A stretch of 46,064 bases of DNA from Loigolactobacillus backii (GCF_003946275.1 NZ_RHNQ01000011.1:1-46064), one strand, 5' to 3'. Shown: positions 10,407 to 18,605, numbered from the stretch's first letter. Numbers and translations: made by a program. Notes: generated from the sequence alone by a model not told the origin.

Positions 10407-11280
10407 AACGAATAACTTTCACGATTCCATTTTTTGTTTCTAGATTAAGGGTGTCCCCCGTATTTTGATTTTTAACCAGTGATTCTTTGAAGGATTTACC
10501 GAAAAAGTCATTATATTTAGAATTACTACTGTGAATAACGTAACCAGTGGTCGGAGTGGCCTGCACGCCAATACTGCCATTATTGGTGTGTAAATTAATT
10601 TGGCCGTGAATTTTATTGTGGCGAAGGTGGATGTCACCGGAAGTACTAGCTAGGCTAGTTTTTGTCAGCTGGCTTTTGACAATGGTGATTTCACCACTTT
10701 CAGTTATCACATGACTATTTTTTAGCCGAACTGTGTTAAACCGGATTGCACCATTACGTGAATGTAGTTGACTTGATTGCTTAGCTTTAACAGATTTCAT
10801 GGCCAGGCTTCCGTTATTCGTTGTTGCACTTAAGTTTTTGCTGGTTTGATCTTTAACGTAGATATTACCGCTAGTAGTGGATAATTTAAGGTGGTTTAAT
10901 TCACCTTTAGGTAACGTTAGAATGACCTCAACTGGCTTATCATTTGCGTCAAAATTTAACTTGGCCTTAGCTACCGGTGTTCTTTTTACCCGGACGGTTA
11001 AATGGCCATCTTTAACTGTGACCTGTGGTTGGCCAGTTTTTATGGTTCTTGTGGTAAGTTGGCGGCGGTTACCCGCTTTTACGGTAATAGCGGCATCTTT
11101 GGTATTAATCAGAACGTTATTAATTTTGGGCAATGATCTAGTTTTAGTCGTTTTTTCAATGATTCTAAAACCATGAGCATAGTAACCAACGTTTTTGTGG
11201 GCGCCAAAAAGAAGGCCAAGCACAATTAAAATGGTACCAGTGAGTAAGAGCAGCGCACTCCATTTAAAAAGTCGTTTCAT
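10405..11280 (-). CDS. DUF4097-family membrane-anchored beta-solenoid-like protein
   Basis: A protein of 291 residues with one N-terminal membrane segment (about residues 8-28, WSALLLLTGTILIVLGLLFG). The extracytoplasmic part repeats short strands with N/T/S-rich turns (TSGNIYVKD, NNGSLAMKS, RNGAIRFN, ESGEITI, TSGDIHLR, NNGSIGV), the pattern of DUF4097 proteins, predicted to form a beta-helix. It overlaps the DUF1700 gene by four bases (ATGA), so it is translationally coupled. DUF4097, DUF1700 and PadR genes often occur together and are linked to cell-envelope stress in Firmicutes; the molecular role is unknown. Confidence 0.85.
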   Translation of the reverse strand: MKRLFKWSALLLLTGTILIVLGLLFGAHKNVGYYAHGFRIIEKTTKTRSLPKINNVLINTKDAAITVKAGNRRQLTTRTIKTGQPQVTVKDGHLTVRVKRTPVAKAKLNFDANDKPVEVILTLPKGELNHLKLSTTSGNIYVKDQTSKNLSATTNNGSLAMKSVKAKQSSQLHSRNGAIRFNTVRLKNSHVITESGEITIVKSQLTKTSLASTSGDIHLRHNKIHGQINLHTNNGSIGVQATPTTGYVIHSSNSKYNDFFGKSFKESLVKNQNTGDTLNLETKNGIVKVIR

Positions 11281-11891
11281 TTAGCTGCCACCTTTCTTTG
11301 TGAATGCTGGCGGATTTTTTGGTATAAGAATTTGGTGAGGGTGGCGCCAGCCTGAAGTAAGACTTTAAGAATGAGGTAGCCGAGAAGGCTAATCAAAATA
11401 GTGGCACCTAAGGCTGCCAGACCGACACCAATATAAAAAATACCCGTAACGAAAGAGCTGAATAAAACACTCGCGCCGGCGATAATACTGAAAACACTAA
11501 CAACGCCGGCCGCTAGTGTCAGTACTAAAAGAAGGACACAGCAAAGTAAGAACATCAAGATTCCTAACGCAAAGAAAAGTGCTATGGCCAATGCTAAAGG
11601 AATTGCAATGGGGGAAGCCATGACAGCTAGTAAGATCAACCAAATTAAGTGTGCATTATGTTTGGGTGTTGTTACCGTTGGTTCTTCTTCAGTAGCGCGA
11701 ATTGAGTAATCGGCCAAAGTCTTACGAGCAAGTCGCTTTGGAGAACCAAGTTTTGCTGTGATTTCTTCGGTAGTCGTCAGTTCAGCATCTTCAATATACT
11801 CGGTATAAAAATCGATTACATCGGCACATTCATCTGCCTTTAACGGCGTCAATTGTTGTTTTAGTTGTTCTAAGTAAGTCTCTTTATCCAT
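11277..11891 (-). CDS. DUF1700-family membrane protein
   Basis: 204 residues. The N-terminal 75 form a soluble helical region (YLEQLKQQLTPLKADE, YTEYIEDAE, LGSPKRLARKTLADY) typical of DUF1700/HAAS proteins. Four hydrophobic segments follow between about residues 80 and 185, then a basic tail (RQHSQRKVAAK). The start follows AAAGGAGAT and overlaps the end of padR by 8 bp; its stop overlaps the DUF4097 start. Middle gene of a three-gene operon. Such proteins are proposed to pass envelope signals to the regulator or to the DUF4097 partner; that is inference. Confidence 0.85.
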   Translation of the reverse strand: MDKETYLEQLKQQLTPLKADECADVIDFYTEYIEDAELTTTEEITAKLGSPKRLARKTLADYSIRATEEEPTVTTPKHNAHLIWLILLAVMASPIAIPLALAIALFFALGILMFLLCCVLLLVLTLAAGVVSVFSIIAGASVLFSSFVTGIFYIGVGLAALGATILISLLGYLILKVLLQAGATLTKFLYQKIRQHSQRKVAAK

Positions 11892-12201
11892 GGTTATCTC
11901 CTTTCAACAACCAGTCAATATTATGTTTGTAACTTTCCCAGTCGTTACGGATTACCCCTAACTGTTTAGTTCCTGCCTTGGTTAAGCGGTAATACCGGCG
12001 GTTACGACCTTTAAATGACTCATCATAAGTTTCCAACCAACTTTCCTTATGCAGCCGGCGTAGTACTGGATAAAGGGTGGATTCAGAGATTGGGATTGTT
12101 TGCTGAATTCGTTGCGTGATTGCGTAGCCGTAATAATCTTTTTCAGCAAGCAACGCCAACACGCAGCCATCAAGTAATTCCGTGCTAACTTGAATTTTCA
12201 T
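11884..12201 (-). CDS. PadR-family transcriptional regulator
   Basis: 105 residues, the length of the small PadR subfamily: a winged helix with LLAEKDYYGYAITQRIQ, ISESTLYPVLRRLHKE and the wing RRYYRLTKAGTKQL, then a short dimerisation helix. It is the first gene of the operon with DUF1700 and DUF4097 genes. A TATAC-GTC-GTATA inverted repeat overlaps its promoter, so the operon is probably autorepressed, as in other PadR systems. The ligand or signal cannot be read from the sequence. ATG 12201 follows AGGAGA. Confidence 0.93.
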   Translation of the reverse strand: MKIQVSTELLDGCVLALLAEKDYYGYAITQRIQQTIPISESTLYPVLRRLHKESWLETYDESFKGRNRRYYRLTKAGTKQLGVIRNDWESYKHNIDWLLKGDNHG

Positions 12202-12221
12202 AGCTATTCTCCTAACTATAT

Positions 12222-12234
12222 TATACGTCGTATA
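12222..12234. promoter_or_regulatory. Probable PadR operator over the padR promoter
   Basis: TATAC-GTC-GTATA forms a perfect inverted repeat. On the minus strand the same stretch supplies the TATAAT -10 box, about 20 bp before the padR start. Overlap of palindrome and -10 suggests autorepression. A further TATAGTATA-rich stretch extends to 12257. Confidence 0.5.
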
Positions 12235-12589
12235 GTATTAATTTAAATATAGTATAGGTAACCACTGGTGTAGCGGTCAAGCGTTTTTCGGGATTGGGAC
12301 TAAAAATCAGTCGTAAGTAGTAGTTCTCAGGCACGCTTAAACTAAATCGAACAGGTAAATACTAAAAAAGCCTTTTTCAAAACTCGATGGGGTGTAGCGT
12401 TCATATTTAAATTGAATTATATCGCTATTAAAGATAATGCTTATGCCGCTTGGTTACTGAATTGCACGTGGTCAGATTTGGTTAGGTTCCATTCCGGCGC
12501 TGGTGTATGGAACGCGTGGCGCGTTAACAAGCTAATTTTCTTTCCGATTAAACCCATTCGGAAAAGAAAATGGATCTTGTCAATCACGC

Positions 12590-12628
12590 AAGGTACTAAA
12601 TGACCACAATTCGGTCATCAAGTACCTT
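12590..12628. repeat. Strong hairpin in gene-free region
   Basis: AAGGTACT then ATGACC (12590-12605) pair with GGTCAT then AGTACCTT (12613-12628), broken only by a 2x2 internal loop. No T-run follows, so it is not an ordinary terminator. It begins one helical stretch after the 12535-12571 hairpin. Confidence 0.6.
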
Positions 12629-12941
12629 CGACACAGCTGATACGCCAGCGCCTCCATTTCACCTTGGCAGTGGTTGAGTTCTGATTATTGGCTAATTTAA
12701 CCGTTTAGTTAGTGCCATTGAGTAGGAATCACAGCCTTAATGCTGCGCAACTTATCGGTGATCCTAATTGGCTATCAACACTGACAAAGGTAGTTTTTCC
12801 TACTTACTGGCCATACAAACTGGGACAGTAGCTGTCAGAGAAACAAATAACGCTTAAATGCTCCACTGTGGCCAGATTTCATTTTGGTGCGCGAGGGTCA
12901 GCTGTGTCGATAATTATTAATGGCGATCTGGGCCATTTAGA

Positions 12942-12983
12942 GCCATGTTTCAGCTTGGCGCTTTATGCCTTAGTTGAATGGCC
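12942..12983 (+). repeat. Hairpin I motif of the structured repeat family
   Basis: It begins GCCATGTTTC and ends TTGAATGG, like the elements at 7664 and 28389. The variable inner stem here is TCAGCT/AGTTGA plus GGCG/TGCC with G-U pairs. The same block occurs inverted at 21446-21490 with Watson-Crick pairs at those positions, i.e. compensatory differences. Homology with the 21446-21490 block continues to about 13000. Confidence 0.5.
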
Positions 12984-13191
12984 ATCGTCCGTAGCATCTA
13001 AGATTTTCGTTTCGAAAATCGTCCACTATTGCGAAGTAGAATCATGTGGGCTTGGCGAGATCCATTTTTACTCCGGCTTGCCTTTATCTGGTAAAAGTTG
13101 GCTCGCCAACCCGCCCTCGCGCATCGGAATGGGATCTAATCTATTCTGTCTCGTTCCAGTTAAGTTTTGGCGTGTTGCTACGACGCACTAG

Positions 13192-14646
13192 TCAGTCCGT
13201 GGTCTCCAGCTGTTGTTTAATCAACTGTTGAAGTTGACAAATTGTTTTTCGGAAAATTATGGGCTCGGTATAAGCAAAGGATAGGCGAATCATTTGGGTT
13301 GCTTGATTGCCGTAAACTTTGCCGGGATTAAACAGAATCTCACTGCCAATGGCCTGATGAAATAATTGATTAACGGAAATTTCTGCGTTAAGTTGTAGCC
13401 AAATATAAAAACCACCAGTTGGTTTTCGCCAAGTTGCGTAAGGGGTTAAGTAATCCTGTAGGGCAGTTAGAGCCAGCAGGCAACGCTGCTTCAATTGTTC
13501 GCGAATATCATTCAAATAAGTGGGAAAGGCCGAACTTTGCAGAACCTTGGTTAGTGTCAATTGAGCTAATGAACTAGCACCACCGTAATCAGTTTGCATT
13601 TTAACGTCACTCAAACGGCGAATAATAGCTTGTGGTCCTACAATCCAACCGAGGCGTAAGCCAGGTGCTAAAAATTTTGAGGCGGTCCCTAAATAAAGAA
13701 CGGTTTGGTGTGTATCAAGACTTTTTAACGGTAATGGCGGTCGTTTAGCAAACCAAAGATCTTGGTACGCGGAGTCCTCAATGATTGGCAAGTGGCGTTT
13801 GGCCGCAAAGGTAAGTAGGTCTTGGCGGCGTTTAAGCGACATGACGAGTCCAGTTGGATTTTGGTAACTTGGAATAGTGTAGAGAAGTTGTTGTGCGTTG
13901 GATTGGGGAATTTGCCAAAAAGCAACGCCTTCATTATCAAACGGTAGGCCGACCAAGTGACTTTTAACCGATTGAAAAACTTCTAATGAATTCAAATAGC
14001 TAACCTTTTCGGTAAAAATAGTTGCACCATGGGTTAATAGACCAACTGAGATTAGTTGTAGTGCTTGTAAAGAGCCAGAAGTAATTAGGATATTTTCTGG
14101 ATTGACCTTAATTTGCCACTGTTTTAAATATTCGGCAAGTGCCACCCGTAGCTCGTATAGGCCTTCTGGCGGTAGGTAATTGAGACTGTTAAGCTCAGTT
14201 GTCACGTCCGTCAGGGCCTGGCGCATTAATTTTTTTGGAAACAGACTAGGGGCTAGCTCGCCAGTACTTAATCTAGTGAAATCAGTTGTTTCTAGCTGAT
14301 TAATCGTTTGGATCGTCGGTTGATTGGGAACAAATTGACCCGAAGAGGTGTAATTATGCCAGTTGAGTGCTGGCCGGGACATTAATAGTGACCAAGTGTT
14401 GCTACTTATTTTGGTTCCGCCGCCAGTCGTTGCACTGATAACACCGTAAGAATGCAGTATGGCGGTTGCACTTGCTAGGGTACTGCGGTTTACGTTAAAT
14501 TGTTGCGCCAAGCGACGTTGATTAGGTAATTGATCACCTACGACCCAATTACCTGTTGTAATTTGTTTTAAAAAATAATCGGTTATTTGCTGATAAAGGG
14601 GTGCTTTTTTAGTTGGATCAGGTTGCCAATTGATTGTTAATTTCAT
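13192..14646 (-). CDS. MocR-type (GntR / aminotransferase fold) transcriptional regulator
   Basis: 484 residues. Residues 1-75 are a GntR winged helix (PLYQQITDYFLKQITTGNW, GDQLPNQRRLAQQFNVNRST). A fold-type I aminotransferase domain follows, with the PLP lysine in GTASKFLAPGLRLGW and SYQNPTG as substrate-pocket motif. MocR proteins are dimeric regulators that sense PLP or amino compounds and act on adjacent divergent genes. The divergent neighbour here is a LysE-type exporter, 230 bp away, so the likely role is control of amino acid export. Two 13-bp direct repeats lie just upstream of its start and a third over the lysE ribosome binding site. ATG 14646 follows AAGGTCC. Confidence 0.93.
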   Translation of the reverse strand: MKLTINWQPDPTKKAPLYQQITDYFLKQITTGNWVVGDQLPNQRRLAQQFNVNRSTLASATAILHSYGVISATTGGGTKISSNTWSLLMSRPALNWHNYTSSGQFVPNQPTIQTINQLETTDFTRLSTGELAPSLFPKKLMRQALTDVTTELNSLNYLPPEGLYELRVALAEYLKQWQIKVNPENILITSGSLQALQLISVGLLTHGATIFTEKVSYLNSLEVFQSVKSHLVGLPFDNEGVAFWQIPQSNAQQLLYTIPSYQNPTGLVMSLKRRQDLLTFAAKRHLPIIEDSAYQDLWFAKRPPLPLKSLDTHQTVLYLGTASKFLAPGLRLGWIVGPQAIIRRLSDVKMQTDYGGASSLAQLTLTKVLQSSAFPTYLNDIREQLKQRCLLALTALQDYLTPYATWRKPTGGFYIWLQLNAEISVNQLFHQAIGSEILFNPGKVYGNQATQMIRLSFAYTEPIIFRKTICQLQQLIKQQLETTD

Positions 14647-14666
14647 TTTAGGACCTTCATTTTAAA

Positions 14667-14701
14667 TTTGGTTGGATAAATTATTTAATTTGGCTGGGTA
14701 A
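14667..14701. promoter_or_regulatory. Candidate MocR operator: two 13-bp direct repeats
   Basis: TTTGGTTGGATAA (14667-14679) and TTTGGCTGGGTAA (14689-14701) differ at two positions and start 22 bp apart, two helical turns. A third variant, TTTGGTGGGATAA, is at 14856-14868. Direct repeats at such spacing are usual for MocR dimers; the assignment is inference. Confidence 0.5.
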
Positions 14702-14758
14702 TTCTCATTGAAAATAACTTAAACTCAGATTTGTGTCAAACACCTAGGAAGTGTTTTT

Positions 14759-14819
14759 CCAAACAGGTTTACACCAAATTGGTCAAGAAAATACGAATAA
14801 AAATATTTTTCAAACATGG
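14759..14819 (-). repeat. Short GTGTTTG repeat (module A)
   Basis: In reverse orientation it matches the module A pattern TGTTTGrAAAA, ATACTnnTA, CTGACyAATTTGGTGTAAAC, TGTTTG. It lies in the divergent MocR-lysE control region and may contribute promoter sequence. CCTAGGAA occurs on both sides (14743-14750 and 14820-14827). Confidence 0.55.
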
Positions 14820-14875
14820 CCTAGGAAACGTTTGGCATAATTTAAAGTAATTTAGTTTGGTGGGATAATTTTAGA

Positions 14876-15493
14876 ATGACTTATTTACAAGGATTATTAT
14901 TTGGTGTGGCCTACATTGCACCAATTGGAATGCAGAATCTGTTCGTGATTAATACGGCCTTAACCCAACCGCGCGGGCGTGCCTTTCGAGTTGCGTTAAT
15001 TGTGACTTTCTTTGACGTCACGCTTGCATTGGCCTGCTTTTTTGGCATCGGTCAATTATTGACCATGTTTCATTGGTTAAAGGCGGCCATCTTGTTAGTG
15101 GGCGGCCTAATCGTTATTTATATTGGCCTGACTTTATTAAAGGCGCGGGATGTCACCGTAACTACAGCAACAACTGAGCCAACGTTTAGTTATTGGCGGG
15201 CAACAGGGACGGCCTTTGCAGTAGCTTGGCTGAATCCACAAGCCCTAATTGACGGCACAATGTTATTAGGGGCCTTTCGTGCGTCGTTGCCAGGTGCCAA
15301 GGGGAACTTTTTTATTGGCGGCGTAATGACTGCATCGTTGATTTGGTTCACTAGTCTAACCGGCCTAATCATAATCTTTAGAACACATTTAAAAACGTCC
15401 TTTTTGTTGTTGCTAAACCGAATTTGTGGCGTGATCATTATTGGTTACGGTCTAAAATTATTAGTTAATTTTTGGCAAAGTTACGTCCATTAA
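14876..15493 (+). CDS. LysE-family amino acid exporter
   Basis: 205 residues with about six hydrophobic segments, the size and pattern of LysE/ArgO exporters: an N-terminal GVAYIAPIGMQNLFVIN corresponding to the conserved PIGPQN-like signature, and AWLNPQALID, the family motif, in the second half. Exports basic or other amino acids across the cytoplasmic membrane by proton antiport in known members; the substrate cannot be told here. It is divergent from a MocR regulator. The only ribosome binding site is GGTGGG (14859-14864), which lies inside the third 13-bp repeat, so a bound regulator could also block this region. Confidence 0.92.
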   Translation: MTYLQGLLFGVAYIAPIGMQNLFVINTALTQPRGRAFRVALIVTFFDVTLALACFFGIGQLLTMFHWLKAAILLVGGLIVIYIGLTLLKARDVTVTTATTEPTFSYWRATGTAFAVAWLNPQALIDGTMLLGAFRASLPGAKGNFFIGGVMTASLIWFTSLTGLIIIFRTHLKTSFLLLLNRICGVIIIGYGLKLLVNFWQSYVH

Positions 15494-15735
15494 GAAAAAA
15501 CTAAAGTTTATTTGAAGGATAGGCTGAACCAACAGTGGTGCAAATTATTTGTAAAAAAATAATTCTTAATTAAAAATAGTGCAAAAAAATAAGCCAGAAG
15601 TATAGTAACTTCCAAATCAAGCACAATTACTGAATAATTTACCGATCTAAACTATTTTGGTGATTGTGGTTGGTTTTGAAGTTAAATATCTTTTGACTTA
15701 TTTTTTGTAGATCTTGAAACAAGTTCAGTTAATGC

Positions 15736-17241
15736 TTACATGCCAGGCATCCATAGATCCTTACGATCAACACCGCGCTCTTTAGCAAAGGCGTTCATTA
15801 AAGTGTTCATATCCATTAAATGATATTGACGGGGGTGCTTCGGATCATAAGATTCAATTTGGGCCATCATACCGCCATCTTCGTGTTCAATAATGTGGCA
15901 ATGGTACATGTAAACGCCGGTTAAATCGAAACGAACTTTAATTCGGACAGTTTCCTTTGGGTTAACCCCAACAGTATCTTTTAGCCCATGTTCGTTTGGA
16001 TAAGGTTCGTGACCATTGCGCGAAACAATTGTGAACTGCGTACCGTGAACGTGGAAGGGATGAACCATGCCATCTTTTGTACTATTAGTATTGGTGATGT
16101 CCCAGTATTGGGCGGTACCAACTTCTTGACGCGCATCAATTCGTGACATATCAAATTTCTTGCCGTTTAAGGCAACTTCTTCATCCATACCATCCATCGT
16201 AATTTTACGAATTGGTGTATCCGGACTTGGATCAGGGTCGTCAATCGTCACTAAGTGGTCTGGTAATTTGGTATTATCAGGCTTGAAATCATGAATCTTA
16301 AATTTAACCAGGGGAACGTCATCTGTGTAGAGTGTGACCTCATCGCCGGGCTTATATTTACCAAAGTCAACGATAACTTCTGCGCGCTCGGCACAAGTTA
16401 ACATTAGTTTGGTGAGGTAAACTGGTTCAGGTAAGACACCACCATCCGAAGCAATTTGGGTAAATTCAAGGTCATCGCTGAAATGCAAGCGCCATTCACG
16501 GCGATTAGCACCATCTAAGAAACGGAGACGTAACCGCTGAGTTGTTACGTCAAAATATGGATTAACAGTGCCATTGATCAAGGCAGTTGGACCTTGAACG
16601 CCATCTGGATCGTAGTCAGCCTTGTAATCCCACTGATTATTTTCGTGGAAACGACGGTCTTGTAAAATTAACGGAATATCGTCAACACCATAATTTCGTG
16701 GGAAAGGTAGCTTGGCTTCAACATCGTCCTTAATAATGACGCCAGTCGCTAGTCCGTGCCAAACTTGGACTGCAGTTGATGGACAGGGGTGAGCATGAAG
16801 CCATGATAATGAGGCGGGCTGTTCAAGCGTGAAATCAATTTGGTTAGTTTCACCAGGGTAAACTGGAGCGTGACAACCGCCATCAGTAATGGGTCCAGAA
16901 ACATCTAAGCCGTGCCAATGGAAAGTTGTTAATTCAGGAAGTTCATTTTTTAAATTAATGTGAATGTGTTTGCCACGTTGAAAAACGATGGTTTGACCTA
17001 ATAACGGTGCGTTGTAACCCCAGGTCTTAGTCTTGGCACCGGGAACGAGCTGTGATTCGCCGGTTTGGGCAATAACGGTGTAGTACGTATCCGTTGCAGT
17101 TTCTTTATCAGGTTTTAAGAGTGGTGGAACTGCTAGCGGTTTTTCCGGAGCATCATAAACCTCTAGCGGAATATAACCACCATCGTGCGTATTAAAAGCA
17201 GGTTCATCAAAGAAGTAGTCAGTATAAACTTTAGTTGCCAT
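15736..17241 (-). CDS. Multicopper oxidase (laccase / bilirubin-oxidase-like), soluble
   Basis: Oxidises phenols, amines or metal ions with reduction of O2 to water in characterised lactobacillar homologues. 501 residues with three cupredoxin domains and all copper motifs: HWHGLD (about residue 100), WLHAHPCPST, HPFHVHG, and HCHIIEHEDGGMM with the type 1 Cys, His and axial Met. No signal peptide or membrane anchor is visible, so it is probably cytoplasmic. I start at ATG 17241, not 17334, because the extra 31 codons are low in family likeness and AAGAAAGGTG precedes 17241. A TATAAT -10 (minus, 17275-17280) and a cre-like site (17293-17306) suggest carbon catabolite control. Substrate unknown. 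Confidence 0.93.
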   Translation of the reverse strand: MATKVYTDYFFDEPAFNTHDGGYIPLEVYDAPEKPLAVPPLLKPDKETATDTYYTVIAQTGESQLVPGAKTKTWGYNAPLLGQTIVFQRGKHIHINLKNELPELTTFHWHGLDVSGPITDGGCHAPVYPGETNQIDFTLEQPASLSWLHAHPCPSTAVQVWHGLATGVIIKDDVEAKLPFPRNYGVDDIPLILQDRRFHENNQWDYKADYDPDGVQGPTALINGTVNPYFDVTTQRLRLRFLDGANRREWRLHFSDDLEFTQIASDGGVLPEPVYLTKLMLTCAERAEVIVDFGKYKPGDEVTLYTDDVPLVKFKIHDFKPDNTKLPDHLVTIDDPDPSPDTPIRKITMDGMDEEVALNGKKFDMSRIDARQEVGTAQYWDITNTNSTKDGMVHPFHVHGTQFTIVSRNGHEPYPNEHGLKDTVGVNPKETVRIKVRFDLTGVYMYHCHIIEHEDGGMMAQIESYDPKHPRQYHLMDMNTLMNAFAKERGVDRKDLWMPGM

Positions 17242-17292
17242 TTTAACTTCCACACCTTTCTTAATATCAACCACATTATAACGCAAGAAAAA

Positions 17293-17306
17293 AGAAAGCG
17301 ATTGCC
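17293..17306. promoter_or_regulatory. cre-like site before the multicopper oxidase gene
   Basis: AGAAAGCGATTGCC matches the CcpA consensus TGWAARCGYTWNCW at 11 of 14 positions. It lies just upstream of the TATAAT box of the minus-strand oxidase gene, near the -35 region. Confidence 0.35.
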
Positions 17307-17416
17307 TATTTTTGCTGGTCGGACCATTACCCAACTTATTACTGGTTAATGAATCCGCCCTAAGCCCTAAGACAGACCGCTTGAGGCTTGATAGGCTAAT
17401 TATGGAGGCGAATAAA

Positions 17417-17614
17417 ATGTGGTTACAACAATTTTGGCACCGACGTTCTTACTATAGTAAAAATATGTTGGTTGCAATCTTATTATTTTTAATAATGAAT
17501 ACATATACTGTTTCGTTAGTACTGATTACGCTGATTGTTATTGTGGGAACGCTGTTTTTCAGTTACTTACAACGACTGACGCTATTTTTACGCGGCGACT
17601 ATGGTAGTTTCTAA
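17417..17614 (+). CDS. Small membrane protein, 65 residues, unknown
   Basis: I do not recognise a family. ATG 17417 is eight bases after GGAGG, a textbook start; the longer frame from 17312 has no site. A basic, aromatic N-terminus (MWLQQFWHRRSYYSKN) is followed by two hydrophobic segments (about residues 17-30 and 32-49) and a basic tail. It lies alone between the multicopper oxidase and a second 65-residue membrane protein of similar plan but no clear identity. Two-segment small proteins can be holin-like, toxins or membrane-complex modulators; nothing here decides. Confidence 0.65.
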   Translation: MWLQQFWHRRSYYSKNMLVAILLFLIMNTYTVSLVLITLIVIVGTLFFSYLQRLTLFLRGDYGSF

Positions 17615-17733
17615 CAAGTGATTGGAAAACGGTTAGAAGTAAACTCTTTAGGTCTTAATCTAATTAGGATTCAGACTAAATTCATTTTGTGTGCCCTTGC
17701 AGACACTTACTAGTCATCTAGTGATAAAGCGCG

Positions 17734-17759
17734 TATACTTAATTAAGAAAGCGCTGTCT
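17734..17759 (+). promoter_or_regulatory. Putative -10 box with adjacent cre-like site
   Basis: TATACT (17734-17739) is followed by AGAAAGCGCTGTCT (17746-17759), which matches the CcpA consensus at 12 of 14 positions. The cre would cover the transcription start of the next small gene, a repressing position. The -35 is weak. Confidence 0.4.
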
Positions 17760-17802
17760 CTAAAAACAAAGATCTGTGTTTTTTAAAGAAGGGGTGATTG
17801 TA

Positions 17803-18000
17803 ATGCGACGTATTATTAATTACTGTCAATTGCATTTTTGGGTGAGTATCATGTTACTTTGTGTCCTTTGGGTTAGTTCCTTTTCACTAGCGTCATATTG
17901 GCTGGGAACCGGGCACATTATTATTCATAATTTTGTTTTTCTAACTTTGATTTTGGTTTGTGCGCTACTTGAAAAATTCGATCGGATTAAAACGAAGTGA
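17803..18000 (+). CDS. Second small membrane protein, 65 residues, unknown
   Basis: I do not recognise a family. ATG 17803 follows AAGGGGTGA; the upstream ATG 17776 has no site. Two hydrophobic segments (about residues 12-32 and 38-56) are separated by SYWLGTGHIII, and the ends are basic. Same length and two-segment plan as the gene at 17417, but no obvious sequence identity. It ends at a strong bidirectional terminator. Possible CcpA control from the cre-like site upstream. Confidence 0.6.
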   Translation: MRRIINYCQLHFWVSIMLLCVLWVSSFSLASYWLGTGHIIIHNFVFLTLILVCALLEKFDRIKTK

Positions 18001-18058
18001 AATAAAAATAGGGGGAACCGCTAAAACAATTATTTGTTTTAGTGGTCTCCCTATTTTA
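18001..18058. terminator. Bidirectional terminator
   Basis: AATAGGG...CTAAAACA pairs with TGTTTTAG...CCCTATT, giving a long stem with small mismatches. It is flanked by A/T runs and separates a plus-strand small gene from the convergent reductase-like gene. Confidence 0.85.
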
Positions 18059-18065
18059 TTTGGCG

Positions 18066-18605
18066 CTATTGTGGTTCGATTTGATAAGTTAGCTGAACTA
18101 ATTGACCAATTTTTTGTGCTTTTTGAAGTGCCAGTGGAACATCTTTTAAATTTGTGTTAAGTAACGGAATTCCCTTTCCTAGCAAAACTGGTGCAATTGT
18201 AATAACCAATTTATCGATTAGATGCACTTTAAGTAACTGAGAAAAGAGATCAGCACCACCAACTAACCAAATGTCCTGGCCCAATTCATTTTTCAATTGT
18301 CGGACAAATTGGGTAACGTTACCCGCTACAACCGTTGCTCGGTCTTCAGTATCATGAAGCGTTGTTGAAAAAACGTAATTTTGTTTATCACTGTAAGGGT
18401 AACTGCCAGCCAAGTTATTTGCTTGTAAATAGGTTTTGCGGCCCATGATGACTGTATCAATTGTACTGTAAAAGCTTTGGTAAGAGCTGTCTGCTTCAGT
18501 TGTATCTAATTGTTGTAACCAAGCCATGTCGCCATCTTCTTCGGCAATGTAACCATCAAGACTTTGAATCAAATATAAAACAACATTTCGGTTCTGTTCA
18601 GACAT
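18066..18605 (-). CDS. Dihydrofolate-reductase-like / RibD C-terminal domain protein
   Basis: 179 residues with the DHFR-like fold pattern of the RibD C-terminal family (YyaP/YwjB type): VVLYLIQSLDGYIAEEDGDMAWL at the N-terminus, VIMGRKTY for NADPH binding, and IWLVGGADLFSQLL in the second half. Probably an NADPH-dependent reductase of unknown substrate; it stands outside any riboflavin or folate operon. The start at 18605 follows GGGGTGATC. A TATAAT box (minus, 18660-18665) lies next to a cre-like site, so expression is probably glucose-repressed. Confidence 0.85.
   Translation of the reverse strand: MSEQNRNVVLYLIQSLDGYIAEEDGDMAWLQQLDTTEADSSYQSFYSTIDTVIMGRKTYLQANNLAGSYPYSDKQNYVFSTTLHDTEDRATVVAGNVTQFVRQLKNELGQDIWLVGGADLFSQLLKVHLIDKLVITIAPVLLGKGIPLLNTNLKDVPLALQKAQKIGQLVQLTYQIEPQ

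Larger units (their letters stand above)
12202..13191. other. Gene-free 1-kb region with many inverted repeats
   Basis: I find no convincing gene between padR and the MocR gene: the open frames here lack ribosome binding sites and family patterns. It holds a fragment of the short GTGTTTG repeat (12352-12382) and consecutive hairpins: GTTCCAT/ATGGAAC (12486-12513), AACGCG/CGCGTT (12511-12525), ATTTTCTTTCCGA with TCGGAAAAGAAAAT (12535-12571), and a 14-bp stem broken by one internal loop (12590-12628). There is also a 13-bp inverted pair, TCGACACAGCTGA at 12628-12640 and 12898-12910, a copy of the hairpin I motif near 12942, and a TTGGCGAG/CTCGCCAA stem (13052-13109). Best read as nested, decayed mobile repeats. 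Confidence 0.6.

Noticed and set aside
10440-11176. Overlapping frames inside the DUF4097 gene on both strands
   Set aside because: The DUF4097 frame is coupled to its neighbours and has family structure; the others have no start signals.
12412-13231. Open frames of 61-107 codons between padR and the MocR gene
   Set aside because: No ribosome binding sites, no recognisable motifs, and they cross hairpins and repeat blocks; the region reads as non-coding.
17242-17334. N-terminal extension of the multicopper oxidase
   Set aside because: It crosses the oxidase promoter (TATAAT at 17275-17280) and lacks a ribosome binding site; ATG 17241 fits the family.
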